The translations under genes were made by a program, and so were the position numbers. The notes under the pieces are model-generated. The model was not told the DNA's origin, did not search any database, and was given only the letters and a program-made list of their open reading frames with translations. A stretch of DNA of 64,000 nt from AWTP1-13 sp033764875 (GTDB taxonomy: Bacteria > Pseudomonadota > Alphaproteobacteria > Rhizobiales > Hyphomicrobiaceae): the NCBI GenBank assembly GCA_033764875.1, contig JANRIO010000008.1, forward strand, positions 3,110 through 67,109. The letters are read 5' to 3'. Below, piece after piece: positions 34,176 through 45,967 of the stretch; the first letter of the stretch is position 1; the number at the start of each line of letters is the position of its first letter.

Positions 34176-34631
34176 TCAGCTTTCCGGCGCGTCTGGGTGC
34201 TCGGGCCGCGCCTCGGTCTCCCAGGCCGCGCCCAGATCGGCAAGGCCGGCCTCGATGCACTCGACGTGCAGCCGGATCGCCGCCCCGTCCGCGAAGTGCA
34301 GCGTCACCTGCCCCCCGGGGGGCGAGGCCGGCTCAAAGCTGATCGCCAGCAGCGACAGCACCCGCCTCGTGTCGGCGAGGTCGAAGCCCTGCACCTGGGC
34401 CCCCAGCACGCGCTCGAAGCGCATCGCCGCGCGGCGGCGGGCGAAGGTGTCCGTCTCCCGTTTGCCGTTGCCGATGACGTCCATCCAGTCGAAGCGGTTG
34501 GCCAGCGCCACGAAGCGGCGGTCCCGCGGCAGGTAGGCGAGATCGCCGACGCTCACCACCGCGTCCTGCAGGTGGGCGGAGATGACGGCGAGGTCCTCGG
34601 CATCGAGCGCGATGAGCTTGAGATCGGGCAT
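34176..34631 (-). CDS. DUF2948 family protein
   Basis: A 151-residue DUF2948 protein, known only from Alphaproteobacteria and without an assigned function. The start MPDLKLIALDAEDLAVISAH and the block FVALANRFDW are typical, followed by RFERVLGAQ and LSLLAISFEP. It appears to be a small cytosolic alpha/beta protein with no cofactor motif. It lies between murA and hisD in the same direction, its usual place. The distance to murA is 102 bases, so cotranscription with murA is likely. Confidence 0.92.
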   Translation of the reverse strand: MPDLKLIALDAEDLAVISAHLQDAVVSVGDLAYLPRDRRFVALANRFDWMDVIGNGKRETDTFARRRAAMRFERVLGAQVQGFDLADTRRVLSLLAISFEPASPPGGQVTLHFADGAAIRLHVECIEAGLADLGAAWETEARPEHPDAPES

Positions 34632-34733
34632 TGCGGGTCCGCAAGGGGGTGGTCGAAGGCAGCCGGGCCCCGTCTGATAGCGAAGCCCGCTCCCTTTGTC
34701 ATGCCATTGGCCGCAGTCGCCGCCCCGGCCCCG

Positions 34734-36026
<1,293 letters not shown>

Positions 36027-36152
36027 GCCGTCCGTTCCCCGTGCTGTGCCTTCGCCGGGCTGCGGAGCCCGAACAAAAGCTATCGATCCCAATGGGTTGC
36101 GCCCCGGTCCGGCGGCCTGCCGCGACCACCCGGCGTCCCCTCGCGGTCTAAG

Positions 36153-36356
36153 TCACGCGTCGTCAGTATGGGCGCCGGTCTCGGCGGCCGTGTCCGCGCA
36201 GGTTCCCTCTAGCCTCGCCCGCTCGCGCGCCTGCTGCTTGCGGCGGGCAAGATTGGCCCGGAGCTCGGCTGCGCGGCGCGCCTCGCGTGCGGCGCGGTCG
36301 CCGCGAGCGGCTCCCGGGGCCTTCGCGGCTGCCTTGTGCCCGCCCGTCTCGCTCAT
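36153..36356 (-). CDS. small Ala/Arg-rich basic protein
   Basis: A 67-residue protein rich in alanine and arginine, with a single long amphipathic helix (residues about 14-50, EARRAAELRANLARRKQQAR) and an acidic, polar tail. GAAGGAGA lies upstream of the ATG. Short proteins of this composition next to murA are seen in related genomes, which supports a real gene, but I cannot name a family. It is on the same strand as murA and 126 bases upstream of its start. An RNA- or ribosome-associated function is only a guess from charge. Confidence 0.6.
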   Translation of the reverse strand: MSETGGHKAAAKAPGAARGDRAAREARRAAELRANLARRKQQARERARLEGTCADTAAETGAHTDDA

Positions 36357-36482
36357 GGCGACAACCGTCTCCTTCGCTGCGACGCCAGGACCTTAGTTGC
36401 GTCGCGCCCGGGGGGCAAGCGGGGCGCGGGCCGGCAAGACCGACATAGGGCAGCAGGCGAATGCCGGCGGGCGGCGACAGGC

Positions 36483-37715
36483 TCAGGCCGGGCTCGCGCG
36501 GGCGGCGCGGCGGTCGCTCACGAAGCCATACAGCGCCGTCAGGAGCATGAACACGGCCGCCGCGGCGAGAACGGTCAGCGGCGGGGCGTGGTCGAGGATA
36601 TAGCCGAACAGGATCGGGCCGATGATGCCGCCGATGTTGAAGCCGGTGGAGACCAGCCCGAACACGCGCCCGGCGGCGCCGGGCGGGGAGGCCTTGCGCA
36701 CCAGCATGTCGCGCGAGGGCATGATGATGCCGGAGAGGAAGCCGCCGAGGCCCATGACCAGCACCACGAGGGCCGCCGGCAGGCCGAGGAAGGCTGCGCA
36801 CAGCACGCACACGGCGTTGAGGCCGAAGCCGAAGGCCGCGACGTCGCCGTGGCGATGGGTACGATCGGCCAGATAGCCGCCGGCCAGCACGCCGAGCGCC
36901 GACATCGCCAGATAGGCGGTCAGGGCGGCGTTGGCCGCGAGCAGCGTCAGGCCCTGGCCCTGCATCAGGGCGGTGACCGCGAAGCTGTTCATGGCGCTGT
37001 TGGAGAGGGCGAACACGGTGAAGAAGGCGACGAGCGACAGGATGGTCGGCGTCAGGAAGGCCGACAGGCCTTGCAGGCCGGGGGCCGCAGCCGCGCCTTT
37101 CCGGGGCGGGGTCTCGCGGACGGCCGGCGGCGGCAGGAGCAGCAGGACGAGGGCCGCCACGGCCGCCAGCGCCCCCGCCAGCAGCAGCGCGGCGCCGAGG
37201 CCGAAGCCGCGCGCCGTCCACAGCAGGATCGCCGGCGCCACCGCAAACCCGACGTAGCCCGCGAAGGTGTGGATGGAGAAGGCGCGGCCGATGCGGTCCT
37301 CGGCGATCGCCTGCGACAGGATCGCGTAGTCGGCCGGATGGTAGACGCAGTTGGCGAGGCCCGCGAGCGCCGCGCAGACGAACAGCATGGGGTAGCTCAG
37401 CCACAGGCCGAGGAGCGCGAACGAGAAGGCCCCGAGGCACAAGCCGGCGATCAGCACGGCGCGGGCGCCGATGCGGTCGACCAAGAAGCCCATGGGGGCC
37501 TGCGTCAGCCCCGAGACGACGCTGAACAGCGTGATGGCGAGGCCGAGCTCGAGAAAGCTGGCGCCGAGCCGGTCCTTGAGCAGGGGGATCAGCACCGGCA
37601 GGGTGAGCAGGTGGATGTGGCTGATCAGGTGGCTGGTGCTGATCGTTGCGAGCGTCTGGATCTCGCTGGCAGGCGCCGCCGCCGCGCCCGCCGCATTCGG
37701 GAAGCTCAATGCCAT
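36483..37715 (-). CDS. MFS transporter
   Basis: A 410-residue major facilitator superfamily protein with 12 predicted membrane helices in two bundles. The loop 2-3 signature appears as GFLVDRIGARAVLIAG (about 76-91), and the second-half counterpart is GGYLADRTHRHGD. A cytoplasmic proline/charged loop near residues 198-215 (PPPAVRETPPRKGA) separates the halves. The opening helix contains HLISHIHLLTLPVL, a pattern shared with fosmidomycin-resistance-like (Fsr) MFS members, so a drug or metabolite efflux role is possible. It is divergent from tex. Confidence 0.9.
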   Translation of the reverse strand: MALSFPNAAGAAAAPASEIQTLATISTSHLISHIHLLTLPVLIPLLKDRLGASFLELGLAITLFSVVSGLTQAPMGFLVDRIGARAVLIAGLCLGAFSFALLGLWLSYPMLFVCAALAGLANCVYHPADYAILSQAIAEDRIGRAFSIHTFAGYVGFAVAPAILLWTARGFGLGAALLLAGALAAVAALVLLLLPPPAVRETPPRKGAAAAPGLQGLSAFLTPTILSLVAFFTVFALSNSAMNSFAVTALMQGQGLTLLAANAALTAYLAMSALGVLAGGYLADRTHRHGDVAAFGFGLNAVCVLCAAFLGLPAALVVLVMGLGGFLSGIIMPSRDMLVRKASPPGAAGRVFGLVSTGFNIGGIIGPILFGYILDHAPPLTVLAAAAVFMLLTALYGFVSDRRAARASPA

Positions 37716-38087
37716 CGAGGTGTCCAGGCTGCCAAATTCGACGGCATACCTAGCACGGGGGGCGGGTCCCAGAAAGGCGCGGGCCCACCCGGGCGGTCCG
37801 CGGGGGTATCGGCGGCATCCCGCGTGCGGGCGAGGGCTGCGTTCGGCCCGGACATCGCCGCGTCCACCGCCGCCGGCGCTGGCAAGCTCGCGATTTCTGT
37901 CAGCGATTGTAACGGCTTGTCGGGGGCCGTTGGACTTGTGGCAAGCTGCGGCCCTAAGGTCGGCCGAATTGACAGCGCAACTCGCTTGGCCGACCGGGGC
38001 GCCGGCTTCCTGAGGTCCTGAGAATCTGGAAGAACGCGTGCCCCGCCCCAGGCGGGTTCAGCAAGAGCGACGGAGCGCGAGGCAGGA
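37716..38087. other. 372-bp divergent intergenic region (MFS / tex)
   Basis: No gene seen. A TTGACA hexamer lies at 37969-37974 in the direction of tex, but no good -10 element sits 16-18 bases beyond it, so it is only a weak promoter candidate. GTAACGGCTTGTCGGGGGCCGTTG near 37910-37931 contains a loose inverted repeat (AACGGC and GCCGTT). Nothing else stands out. Confidence 0.4.
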
Positions 38088-40394
<2,307 letters not shown>

Positions 40395-40518
40395 CCGGGA
40401 GCCGGACAACCGGCGGCCCGGCTTGATTTCCGCGGGCTCCCATGGCCATCTCGGCCTCGAGACGAGGCGCAGCGGCCGAGGTCCCGGTGTTCTGGGGCCG
40501 GCTCCTGGCGCCCGGGTT

Positions 40519-40590
40519 GTCATGGTCTGGCTTGTCCCGGCCGTGCCGGCGTCTGCGGCGATCCTCGGGTCAAGCCCGGGGCTGCCGTGG
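40519..40590. repeat. REPIN-like element, family A copy 5 (short)
   Basis: Between tex and maf. It begins GTCATGGTCTGGCTTGTCCC and ends with the inverted partner CCTCGGGTCAAGCCCGGGG then GCCGTGG. At about 72 bases it lacks most of the central segment of the longer copies. Confidence 0.65.
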
Positions 40591-40618
40591 TGCCCTTCTG
40601 TCAAAGGTGGAACACTTG

Positions 40619-41368
40619 ATGAGCTCGGCCAAAGGCAGCCTGATCACCAGCTTCCTGCGCTCGGAGGGTCCGCGCCGCGAGACCCTGCGGGAGGAGGCGG
40701 CGCGGCTGAAGCCGACCTCGCGCCGCGCCGGGCTCAGGCCGCGGCTGGTGCTCGCCAGCGCTTCACCGCGGCGCCTGACCCTGCTCGCCCAGGCCGGCGT
40801 CGAGCCCGATGCGCTTCGGCCCGCCTCCATCGACGAGACGCCCAGGCGCGGAGAGATGCCGCGCTCGCTGGTCGCCCGCCTCGCCCGCGCCAAGGCGGAG
40901 ACGGCGCGCGACCAGATCGCCAACGACAAGGACTTGTCGGATGCCTTCGTGCTGGCGGCGGATACCATCGTCGCCGTCGGCCGGCGCATCCTGGTCAAGC
41001 CGCGCTTCGTCGAGGAGGCGGCCGAATCGCTGCAGCTTCTGTCGGGGCGCAACCATCGCGTGCTCACCGGCATCTGCCTGATCACGCCGGACGACCGCGT
41101 ACGGCTCAAGATCATCGACACCCGGGTGCGCTTCAAGCGCCTGTCGAAGGAGGAGATCGAGGCCTACATCGCCTCGCGCGAGTGGCGCGGGAAGGCCGGC
41201 GGATACGCCATCCAGGGCCTTGCCGGATGCTTCGTCCAGAAGATCAACGGCTCCTACACGAACGTCGTGGGGTTGCCGCTCACCGAGGCGGTCGCCATGT
41301 TGCTGTCGGAAGGCTATCCCATCCATTTCAACTGGCTGAAGCTTGGCGAGGCGGACCCTGGCGCGTGA
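40619..41368 (+). CDS. maf: Maf family nucleotide pyrophosphatase
   Basis: A 249-residue Maf protein, a house-cleaning nucleoside-triphosphate pyrophosphatase that removes dTTP/UTP or modified nucleotides. The P-loop-like opening LVLASASPRRLTLLAQAG, the catalytic aspartate in AADTIVAVGRRIL and the C-terminal GKAGGYAIQGLAGCFVQKI plus GSYTNVVGLPL are present. About 40 residues precede the usual Maf start, giving an unusual N-terminal extension. The ATG at 40619 has AGGTGGA upstream, so the extension may be real, but an internal start cannot be excluded. yacG follows after 25 bases, the conserved maf-yacG order. Confidence 0.9.
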   Translation: MSSAKGSLITSFLRSEGPRRETLREEAARLKPTSRRAGLRPRLVLASASPRRLTLLAQAGVEPDALRPASIDETPRRGEMPRSLVARLARAKAETARDQIANDKDLSDAFVLAADTIVAVGRRILVKPRFVEEAAESLQLLSGRNHRVLTGICLITPDDRVRLKIIDTRVRFKRLSKEEIEAYIASREWRGKAGGYAIQGLAGCFVQKINGSYTNVVGLPLTEAVAMLLSEGYPIHFNWLKLGEADPGA

Positions 41369-41393
41369 GCTCGGCCGCCTGCGAGAGCCCCCC

Positions 41394-41609
41394 ATGGCGA
41401 GCACCTCCCAGAAGACACCGCGCTGCCCGATCTGCGAGCGCCCGAGCGACGCGCACTACCGTCCGTTCTGCTCCAAGCGCTGCGCGGACGTCGATCTCGC
41501 GCGCTGGCTGTCGGGCAGCTATGCCATTCCCGACGACGAGGACGAGGACGGCGGCGACACCTCCACGCCCGCCGAGCCGCAGGACGACGTGCCCGTCCGG
41601 CGCAGCTAG
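41394..41609 (+). CDS. yacG: DNA gyrase inhibitor YacG (zinc protein)
   Basis: A 71-residue YacG-type zinc finger protein. Four cysteines form the site: CPIC near the N-terminus and FCSKRC (C-x2-C-x15-C-x3-C). ADVDLARWLSGSYAIP follows, the invariant family segment. The acidic C-terminal tail (DDEDEDGGD) is also typical. E. coli YacG binds GyrB and inhibits gyrase. The start at 41394 is the only suitable ATG. It lies directly downstream of maf and is presumably cotranscribed. Confidence 0.95.
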   Translation: MASTSQKTPRCPICERPSDAHYRPFCSKRCADVDLARWLSGSYAIPDDEDEDGGDTSTPAEPQDDVPVRRS

Positions 41610-41941
41610 CGCAGTCCAGCTTTGCATCGAATCAGGCAGAGTCACCGAAGCACGAGATCTACTGGCCTGCCCGCCCGGACGTCGTGCGCAAGCACGGCGA
41701 TCCGGGATCTTTCAGCTACCGGATCAGCCGCAACGGGGAGTATCCCGGACTGGCGCTGGCGCGGCATCCGGGAGGGCATATCTTGAGAGTGTGGGTGCAC
41801 CGTCCGAGGGCGGGCAGTGTCCATCAAGTCCTGAAATGATCCAGCAGCAGAACGCGATCACGCGACAGCGTGTGTCGCGTAAAGATGCGCGCACCCACCA
41901 GCCCATGGCGCGCATCCGGTTCCGGAGGAACGGCAGGCGCT
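41610..41941. other. 332-bp intergenic stretch composed of two dispersed repeats
   Basis: Nearly all of this interval is repeat: family C at 41674-41840 and, touching it, family D at 41843-41944. No independent gene is supported. An open frame on the plus strand across the family C part mirrors the minus-strand frame of copy 1 at 21 kb and ends in a stop codon, but it lacks a start and ribosome-binding site. Confidence 0.7.
41674..41840 (-). repeat. dispersed ~165-bp repeat, family C copy 2
   Basis: The inverted counterpart of 21211-21373. The right edge CCATCAAGTCCTGAAATGAT (41821-41840) is the exact complement of the left edge of copy 1, and the left edge CCCGGACGTCGTGCG matches its right edge. 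Differences are scattered, mainly transitions, at about one base in five. Confidence 0.75.
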
Positions 41942-41944
41942 CTA
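41843..41944. repeat. MITE-like repeat, family D copy 2, supplying a stop codon
   Basis: Matches the cleaner copy at 50223-50326 in order and spacing: AGCAGAACGCGATCACGCG, CGTGTGTCGCGTAAAGATG, CGCGCATCCG and the closing GGCGCTCTA. The terminal CTA (41942-41944) is, on the minus strand, the TAG stop codon of the cytochrome c gene. The insertion therefore lies flush with, or has replaced, the 3' end of that gene. Confidence 0.7.
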
Positions 41945-42301
41945 CCGGCCCGCGGCCAGGGCATACAGGAAGGCCATGACCGCATCGGACTCCTCGTCGG
42001 ACATCTGCATCTGCGGCATCTCCCGGTGGCGAGAGACCATGCCTTGGCGCAGCATGGCGCGCAGATCGAGGGGTGCAAAGCGGTCATAGACGTCGCGGAA
42101 GGGCGGCGCAGCCGGCAGCGGGCTCGCACCCGTCGGCGCGAGGCTGTGGCAGCGCCCGCAGCCGTCGGCGAGGATGCGGGCGCCGCGGTCGGCGGATGCG
42201 GCGGGCTCCTGCGCCTGCGCCGTCAGCAACGACAGCCCCGCAGCCAGGAGTGCCATCACACCCGCACGCGCCGGCGCTCGCACCCGCCCCTCGGCTCGCA
42301 T
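41942..42301 (-). CDS. exported cytochrome c family protein
   Basis: A 119-residue periplasmic class I cytochrome c. A signal peptide occupies about residues 1-32 (VMALLAAGLSLLTAQAQ). The heme site CGRCH is at 48-52 and the axial methionine probably lies in REMPQMQM near residue 95. It would carry electrons in the periplasm; no oxidase or dehydrogenase partner is adjacent. Its ATG shares one base with the stop codon of the upstream universal stress protein gene (TGATG), indicating coupling. The stop codon is contributed by a family D repeat, so the native C-terminus may have been altered. Confidence 0.87.
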   Translation of the reverse strand: MRAEGRVRAPARAGVMALLAAGLSLLTAQAQEPAASADRGARILADGCGRCHSLAPTGASPLPAAPPFRDVYDRFAPLDLRAMLRQGMVSRHREMPQMQMSDEESDAVMAFLYALAAGR

Positions 42302-43146
42302 CAGTGCGACATGAGAATGGGGGCCGTCATCGTCCGGAAGATCGCACGCGAGGCTCCCCCCAGCACGAACTCGCGCAGCCGCGAGTGGCCGTAGCAGCCC
42401 ATCACGATCAGGTCCGCCGAGTAGTCCGCGGCGCGGGACAGGAGCTCGTCCTCGACCTCGATGTCGACGGCGATGGAGGTGGAGACCTCGCACTTGATGC
42501 CGTGGCGGCCGAGGCTCGCCGCGATCTCCGCCGCCTCGATCACCTTCTCGGCGCCGCGGGCCGGTGCGCCGCGCGTGATGGTCAGCAGGTTGACGGCCTT
42601 GGCGTGCTGCAGCATCGGCACCGCGTCGAACACGGCGCGGGCCGACTCGCGCGAGCCGTTCCACGCGACGAGGACGCGGGAGGCGAAGGTCGGGAACCGC
42701 CCCGCGGTCGGGATCAGCAGCGTCGGCCGCCCGCTTTCCACCGCCAGCCGCTCGGGGAACTCGAGCATGGCGCTGTACTCCCAGCTCGGATCCTCCTGGC
42801 TCGCGATGACGAGGTCGGCCGCGCGGGCCTGCTCGACGGCCAGCGCCCCGCAGTCGCGGTAGCCCAGCCGCTGCTCGATCAGGCGGAACTCGGTATTGAG
42901 CGCGCAGCCGGCCATGGCGCCCTCGAAGGCGGCTTTGATGCGCTCGGCCTCCTCGCGGAAGCTGCGGCGGCCGGTCTCGACGAGGCTGGCGCCGAGCGGC
43001 GTGAGCGAGCCGTAGGTGGCGATGGGCATGACGTAGAGACCGACGACATGGGCCTCGTCCCTGTCGCCGAGAAAGCGCGCCGCGTCGATCAGAGGGCCGA
43101 CGCGCCGCTCGTCGTTGAGGTGCACGAGGATGGTTTTATAGGGCAT
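42301..43146 (-). CDS. universal stress protein family protein (two UspA-like domains)
   Basis: A 281-residue protein with two tandem Usp folds. The first spans about 1-147 (YKTILVHLNDERR at its start) and lacks the ATP loop. The second spans about 155-281 (RVLVAWNGSRESARAV) and ends with LIVMGCYGHSRLREFVLGGASR, a G-x2-G-x9-G(S)-like ATP-binding pattern with substitutions. Tandem Usp proteins are induced by starvation or oxygen limitation in other bacteria. It is coupled to the downstream cytochrome c gene and lies in series with a second, single-domain Usp gene, suggesting a redox-stress cluster. Confidence 0.9.
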   Translation of the reverse strand: MPYKTILVHLNDERRVGPLIDAARFLGDRDEAHVVGLYVMPIATYGSLTPLGASLVETGRRSFREEAERIKAAFEGAMAGCALNTEFRLIEQRLGYRDCGALAVEQARAADLVIASQEDPSWEYSAMLEFPERLAVESGRPTLLIPTAGRFPTFASRVLVAWNGSRESARAVFDAVPMLQHAKAVNLLTITRGAPARGAEKVIEAAEIAASLGRHGIKCEVSTSIAVDIEVEDELLSRAADYSADLIVMGCYGHSRLREFVLGGASRAIFRTMTAPILMSH

Positions 43147-43260
43147 TGGTCTTCCTCCGGGATGTCAGGGAGCGTGGGAGCGGTGGCCTCGCTCCGGCGT
43201 CATGGCCTGCGGCACCCTATGCAGCGCCGCCCATGCCGGCGTTGACCGGCGTCAATCGCC

Positions 43261-43698
43261 TCATCGGCAGACGAGCACGGGAACCTTCGACTGGGTGAGG
43301 ACACGCACCGTCTCGCTGCCGAGGAGAAGGCGCTCGAGACCGCGGCGCCCGTGCGAGGCCATGACGATGAGGTCGCAAGCGGCGTCCTCGGCCGCCCTCA
43401 GCACGCCGTCGGCCGGGTAGTGGTCCTTGACGTGGAGGCGGCTCACGGCCACGCCGGCCTCCGCCGCCATCGCGGCGACGGCCTCGAGCACGTGCGCGGC
43501 CTGCTCGTCGGCGAGCTTGGCGAACTCTGTCGCCGGCAGGCCGAACGCGGCCTCGCCCGTCACCCTGCCGCGCCAAGGCTCCGTCACCGTCACGACCGTG
43601 ACCTTGGAGCCCAGTGCCTTTGCCAGTGCCAAGCCGGCGGACACCGCCTTGCCGGCGAGCTCGGAGCCGTCGGTCGCGACCAGAATGTGCCTGTACAT
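43261..43698 (-). CDS. universal stress protein UspA-like (single domain)
   Basis: A 145-residue single-domain Usp. The N-terminal YRHILVATDGSELAGKAV includes the conserved aspartate. The ATP-binding loop near the C-terminus, ASHGRRGLERLLLGSET, is a good G-x2-G-x9-G-S/T match, so ATP binding is likely. The start at 43698 is preferred because GAGG lies upstream; the frame extends to 43743 without a site. It precedes the tandem-Usp gene by 114 bases on the same strand. Regulation by oxygen or growth phase is typical of such clusters but is not shown here. Confidence 0.92.
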   Translation of the reverse strand: MYRHILVATDGSELAGKAVSAGLALAKALGSKVTVVTVTEPWRGRVTGEAAFGLPATEFAKLADEQAAHVLEAVAAMAAEAGVAVSRLHVKDHYPADGVLRAAEDAACDLIVMASHGRRGLERLLLGSETVRVLTQSKVPVLVCR

Positions 43699-43790
43699 GG
43701 GGGCCTCGCAATCGCATGAGAAGATTGCGGGGCAGCAAACCACACCGTGCGCGCGGCACGTTGATGCACGTCAAGCCTCGGGCGCGAGGC

Positions 43791-44573
43791 TCAGGCGGTC
43801 GTGGCGGCGCGCTTGTGCTCCGCGAGCGCGCTGCCGAAGGCCTCGAACAGACGGCGATTGATGGGGTTTCTCTGCGGATCGTACTCCGCGTGCCACTGCA
43901 CGCCGAGGGCGAAGCTCTCCGCGCCGGCGATGCTGATGGCCTCGACGGTGCCGTCCTCGGCCACGCCCTCGATGACGACGCGCTCGCCCGGCTCCAGCAC
44001 GCCCTGGCCGTGCAGCGAGTTCACGCGGATCTTGTCGCGGCCGAGCAGCCGGGCGAGCTGCCCGCGCGGCTCGAGCGTCACGTCGTGGCGGTCGGCGAAC
44101 ACCACCTCTGGGTCGGGATGGATCTCGCCCGTCGGCAGGCGCGGCATGCGATGGTTCATGCGGCCCGGCAGCTCGCGGATCTCGGGGTGCAGCGTGCCGC
44201 CGAAGGCGACGTTCATCTCCTGCAGGCCGCGGCAGATGCCGAAGATCGGCACGGCACGCGCCACGCAGATCTCGACGAGCTGCAGGGCCAGGGCGTCGCG
44301 CGCCTCGTCGTAGGGCTCGTGCTTGGGGTTGGGCTCGGTCTTGAAGTGGCGGGGATGGACGTTGGCCCGCGCGCCCGTCAGCAGGATGCCGTCGACCGCA
44401 TCGAGAAGGCTCGCCACATCGGTGACTGCGGGCAGCGCCGCGAACATCAGCGGCAGCGCCCCCGTCACGTCGGCGATGGCGCGCATGTTGCGCTCGCCGA
44501 CCATCTGCACCGCGAAACGGCTCTCGATCATATACGCGTTACCGATCACGCCCACGACCGGTCTTCGCTTCAT
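43791..44573 (-). CDS. gamma-glutamyl-gamma-aminobutyrate hydrolase family protein (class I GATase fold)
   Basis: A 260-residue class I glutamine-amidotransferase-like hydrolase of the PuuD type. The nucleophile C114 is in FGICRGLQEMNVAFGG, the histidine in GVQWHAEYDP and the acid just after it. LLTGARANVHPRHF corresponds to the substrate loop. PuuD cleaves gamma-glutamyl-GABA in putrescine catabolism; relatives act on other gamma-glutamyl amides. No other puu genes are nearby, so the substrate stays open. The start at 44573 is the first ATG that fits the family. It is divergent from the cysteine synthase homologue. Confidence 0.9.
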   Translation of the reverse strand: MKRRPVVGVIGNAYMIESRFAVQMVGERNMRAIADVTGALPLMFAALPAVTDVASLLDAVDGILLTGARANVHPRHFKTEPNPKHEPYDEARDALALQLVEICVARAVPIFGICRGLQEMNVAFGGTLHPEIRELPGRMNHRMPRLPTGEIHPDPEVVFADRHDVTLEPRGQLARLLGRDKIRVNSLHGQGVLEPGERVVIEGVAEDGTVEAISIAGAESFALGVQWHAEYDPQRNPINRRLFEAFGSALAEHKRAATTA

Positions 44574-44867
44574 GCCCCACGCCCTTCCAGCATCTCGTTC
44601 TCTGGCACGCTTTCGTTCTCCACCCTCAGGCGCACGTGGAATGCAATCGCGGTGCCAGCGCGAATATTAGACAAATTTGCTGTGCCGGTGGCAAGGCCCG
44701 AGGCCGCGCCCACGCCTCCGGCTGTCGAAGACGTGATGAGTCGCGCCTGGGCCCGTCCACAAGTCACTTTGCGCACGTGCTGATTAGAATCTAGACTTTT
44801 CGCCCAAACCGGATGCCGGCGGGGCCGGTGCCGTCCGCTGAGGGTCACGCAGCCCAAGGAGACCTAT

Positions 44868-45956
44868 ATGAGCAAGCCATCCGCCGCTTCCGTCCGAACC
44901 GCCTCCGGCCGCGGCCGGCTGTTCGAGAGCGTGCTTGACACGGTAGGCGATACGCCGGCCATCCGGGTCAACAATCTCGCGCCCCCCGGCGTGCGCCTTT
45001 ACGTGAAGGCGGAGTTCTTCAATCCGGCCGGCTCGGTCAAGGACCGCCTCGCGCTCAACATCATCGAGGCCGCCGAGCGCAGCGGCGCGCTCAAGCCGGG
45101 CATGACCGTGATCGAGGCGACGAGCGGCAACACCGGCATCGGCCTGGCCATGGTCTGCGCAGCGAAGGGCTATCCGCTGGTCGTCACCATGGCCGAGAGC
45201 TTCTCCATCGAGCGGCGCAAGCTGATGCGCTTCCTCGGCGCCAAGGTGATCCTGACGCCGCGCGCGGCCAAGGGCTTCGGCATGTACCAGAAGGCGGTCG
45301 AGCTGGCCAAGGCCAACGGCTGGTTCCTGGCGCACCAGTTCGAGACGGACGCCAACGCCGACATCCACGAGGCCACGACGGCGCGCGAGATTCTCGCCGA
45401 CTTCAAGGGCGAGCGTCTGGACTACTGGGTGACGGGCTACGGCACCGGCGGCACCGTGGCGGGCGTCGCCCGCGTGCTGCGCAAGGAGCGTCCCGAGACC
45501 AAGATCATCCTGTGCGAGCCCGCCAACGCCCAGCTCCTCGGCAGCGGCAAGGGGCAGCCGCGGGACCCAAGCCACGCGCCCACCGAGAGCCACCCCGCCT
45601 TCGAGCCGCACCCAATCCAGGGCTGGACGCCCGATTTCATCCCCTACGTGCTGCAGGAGGCGATCGACGGGAAATATTACGACGCCGTGGTGCCGATCGC
45701 GGGCGCCGAAGGCATCGCATGGTCGAAGAAGCTGGCAAGCCGCGAAGGCATCCTCACCGGCGTCTCCGGCGGCTCCACGTTTGCCGTCGCCATGGGCCTC
45801 GCCGAGAAGGCGGCGCCGGGCACCGTCATCCTGTGCATGCTGCCGGACACCGGCGAGCGCTACCTCTCCTCGCCCTTGTTCGAGGGCGTGCCGGAAGGGA
45901 TGACGGAGGAGGAGACGGCACTCTCCAAATCGACGCCCGGCTACCAGATGGCCTGA
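44868..45956 (+). CDS. PLP-dependent cysteine synthase family protein
   Basis: A 362-residue fold-type II PLP enzyme of the O-acetylserine sulfhydrylase / cystathionine beta-synthase family. The Schiff-base lysine is K58 in NPAGSVKDRLA, followed by the substrate loop ATSGNTGIGLA and the phosphate-binding GYGTGGTVAG. It is longer than CysK (about 310-325) because of an N-terminal extension and a C-terminal tail. AAGGAGA lies at ideal distance from the ATG. It is followed after 11 bases by the racemase-family gene. It may be a true cysteine synthase or a paralogue acting on another beta-substituted amino acid. Confidence 0.88.
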   Translation: MSKPSAASVRTASGRGRLFESVLDTVGDTPAIRVNNLAPPGVRLYVKAEFFNPAGSVKDRLALNIIEAAERSGALKPGMTVIEATSGNTGIGLAMVCAAKGYPLVVTMAESFSIERRKLMRFLGAKVILTPRAAKGFGMYQKAVELAKANGWFLAHQFETDANADIHEATTAREILADFKGERLDYWVTGYGTGGTVAGVARVLRKERPETKIILCEPANAQLLGSGKGQPRDPSHAPTESHPAFEPHPIQGWTPDFIPYVLQEAIDGKYYDAVVPIAGAEGIAWSKKLASREGILTGVSGGSTFAVAMGLAEKAAPGTVILCMLPDTGERYLSSPLFEGVPEGMTEEETALSKSTPGYQMA

Positions 45957-45967
45957 AGGGCGAGGGC

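Noticed and set aside
44767..44867. Riboswitch (SAM-type) ahead of the cysteine synthase homologue
   Set aside because: The GC-rich leader forms only short stems and lacks the conserved core of SAM-II or SAH riboswitches as far as I can tell by eye.
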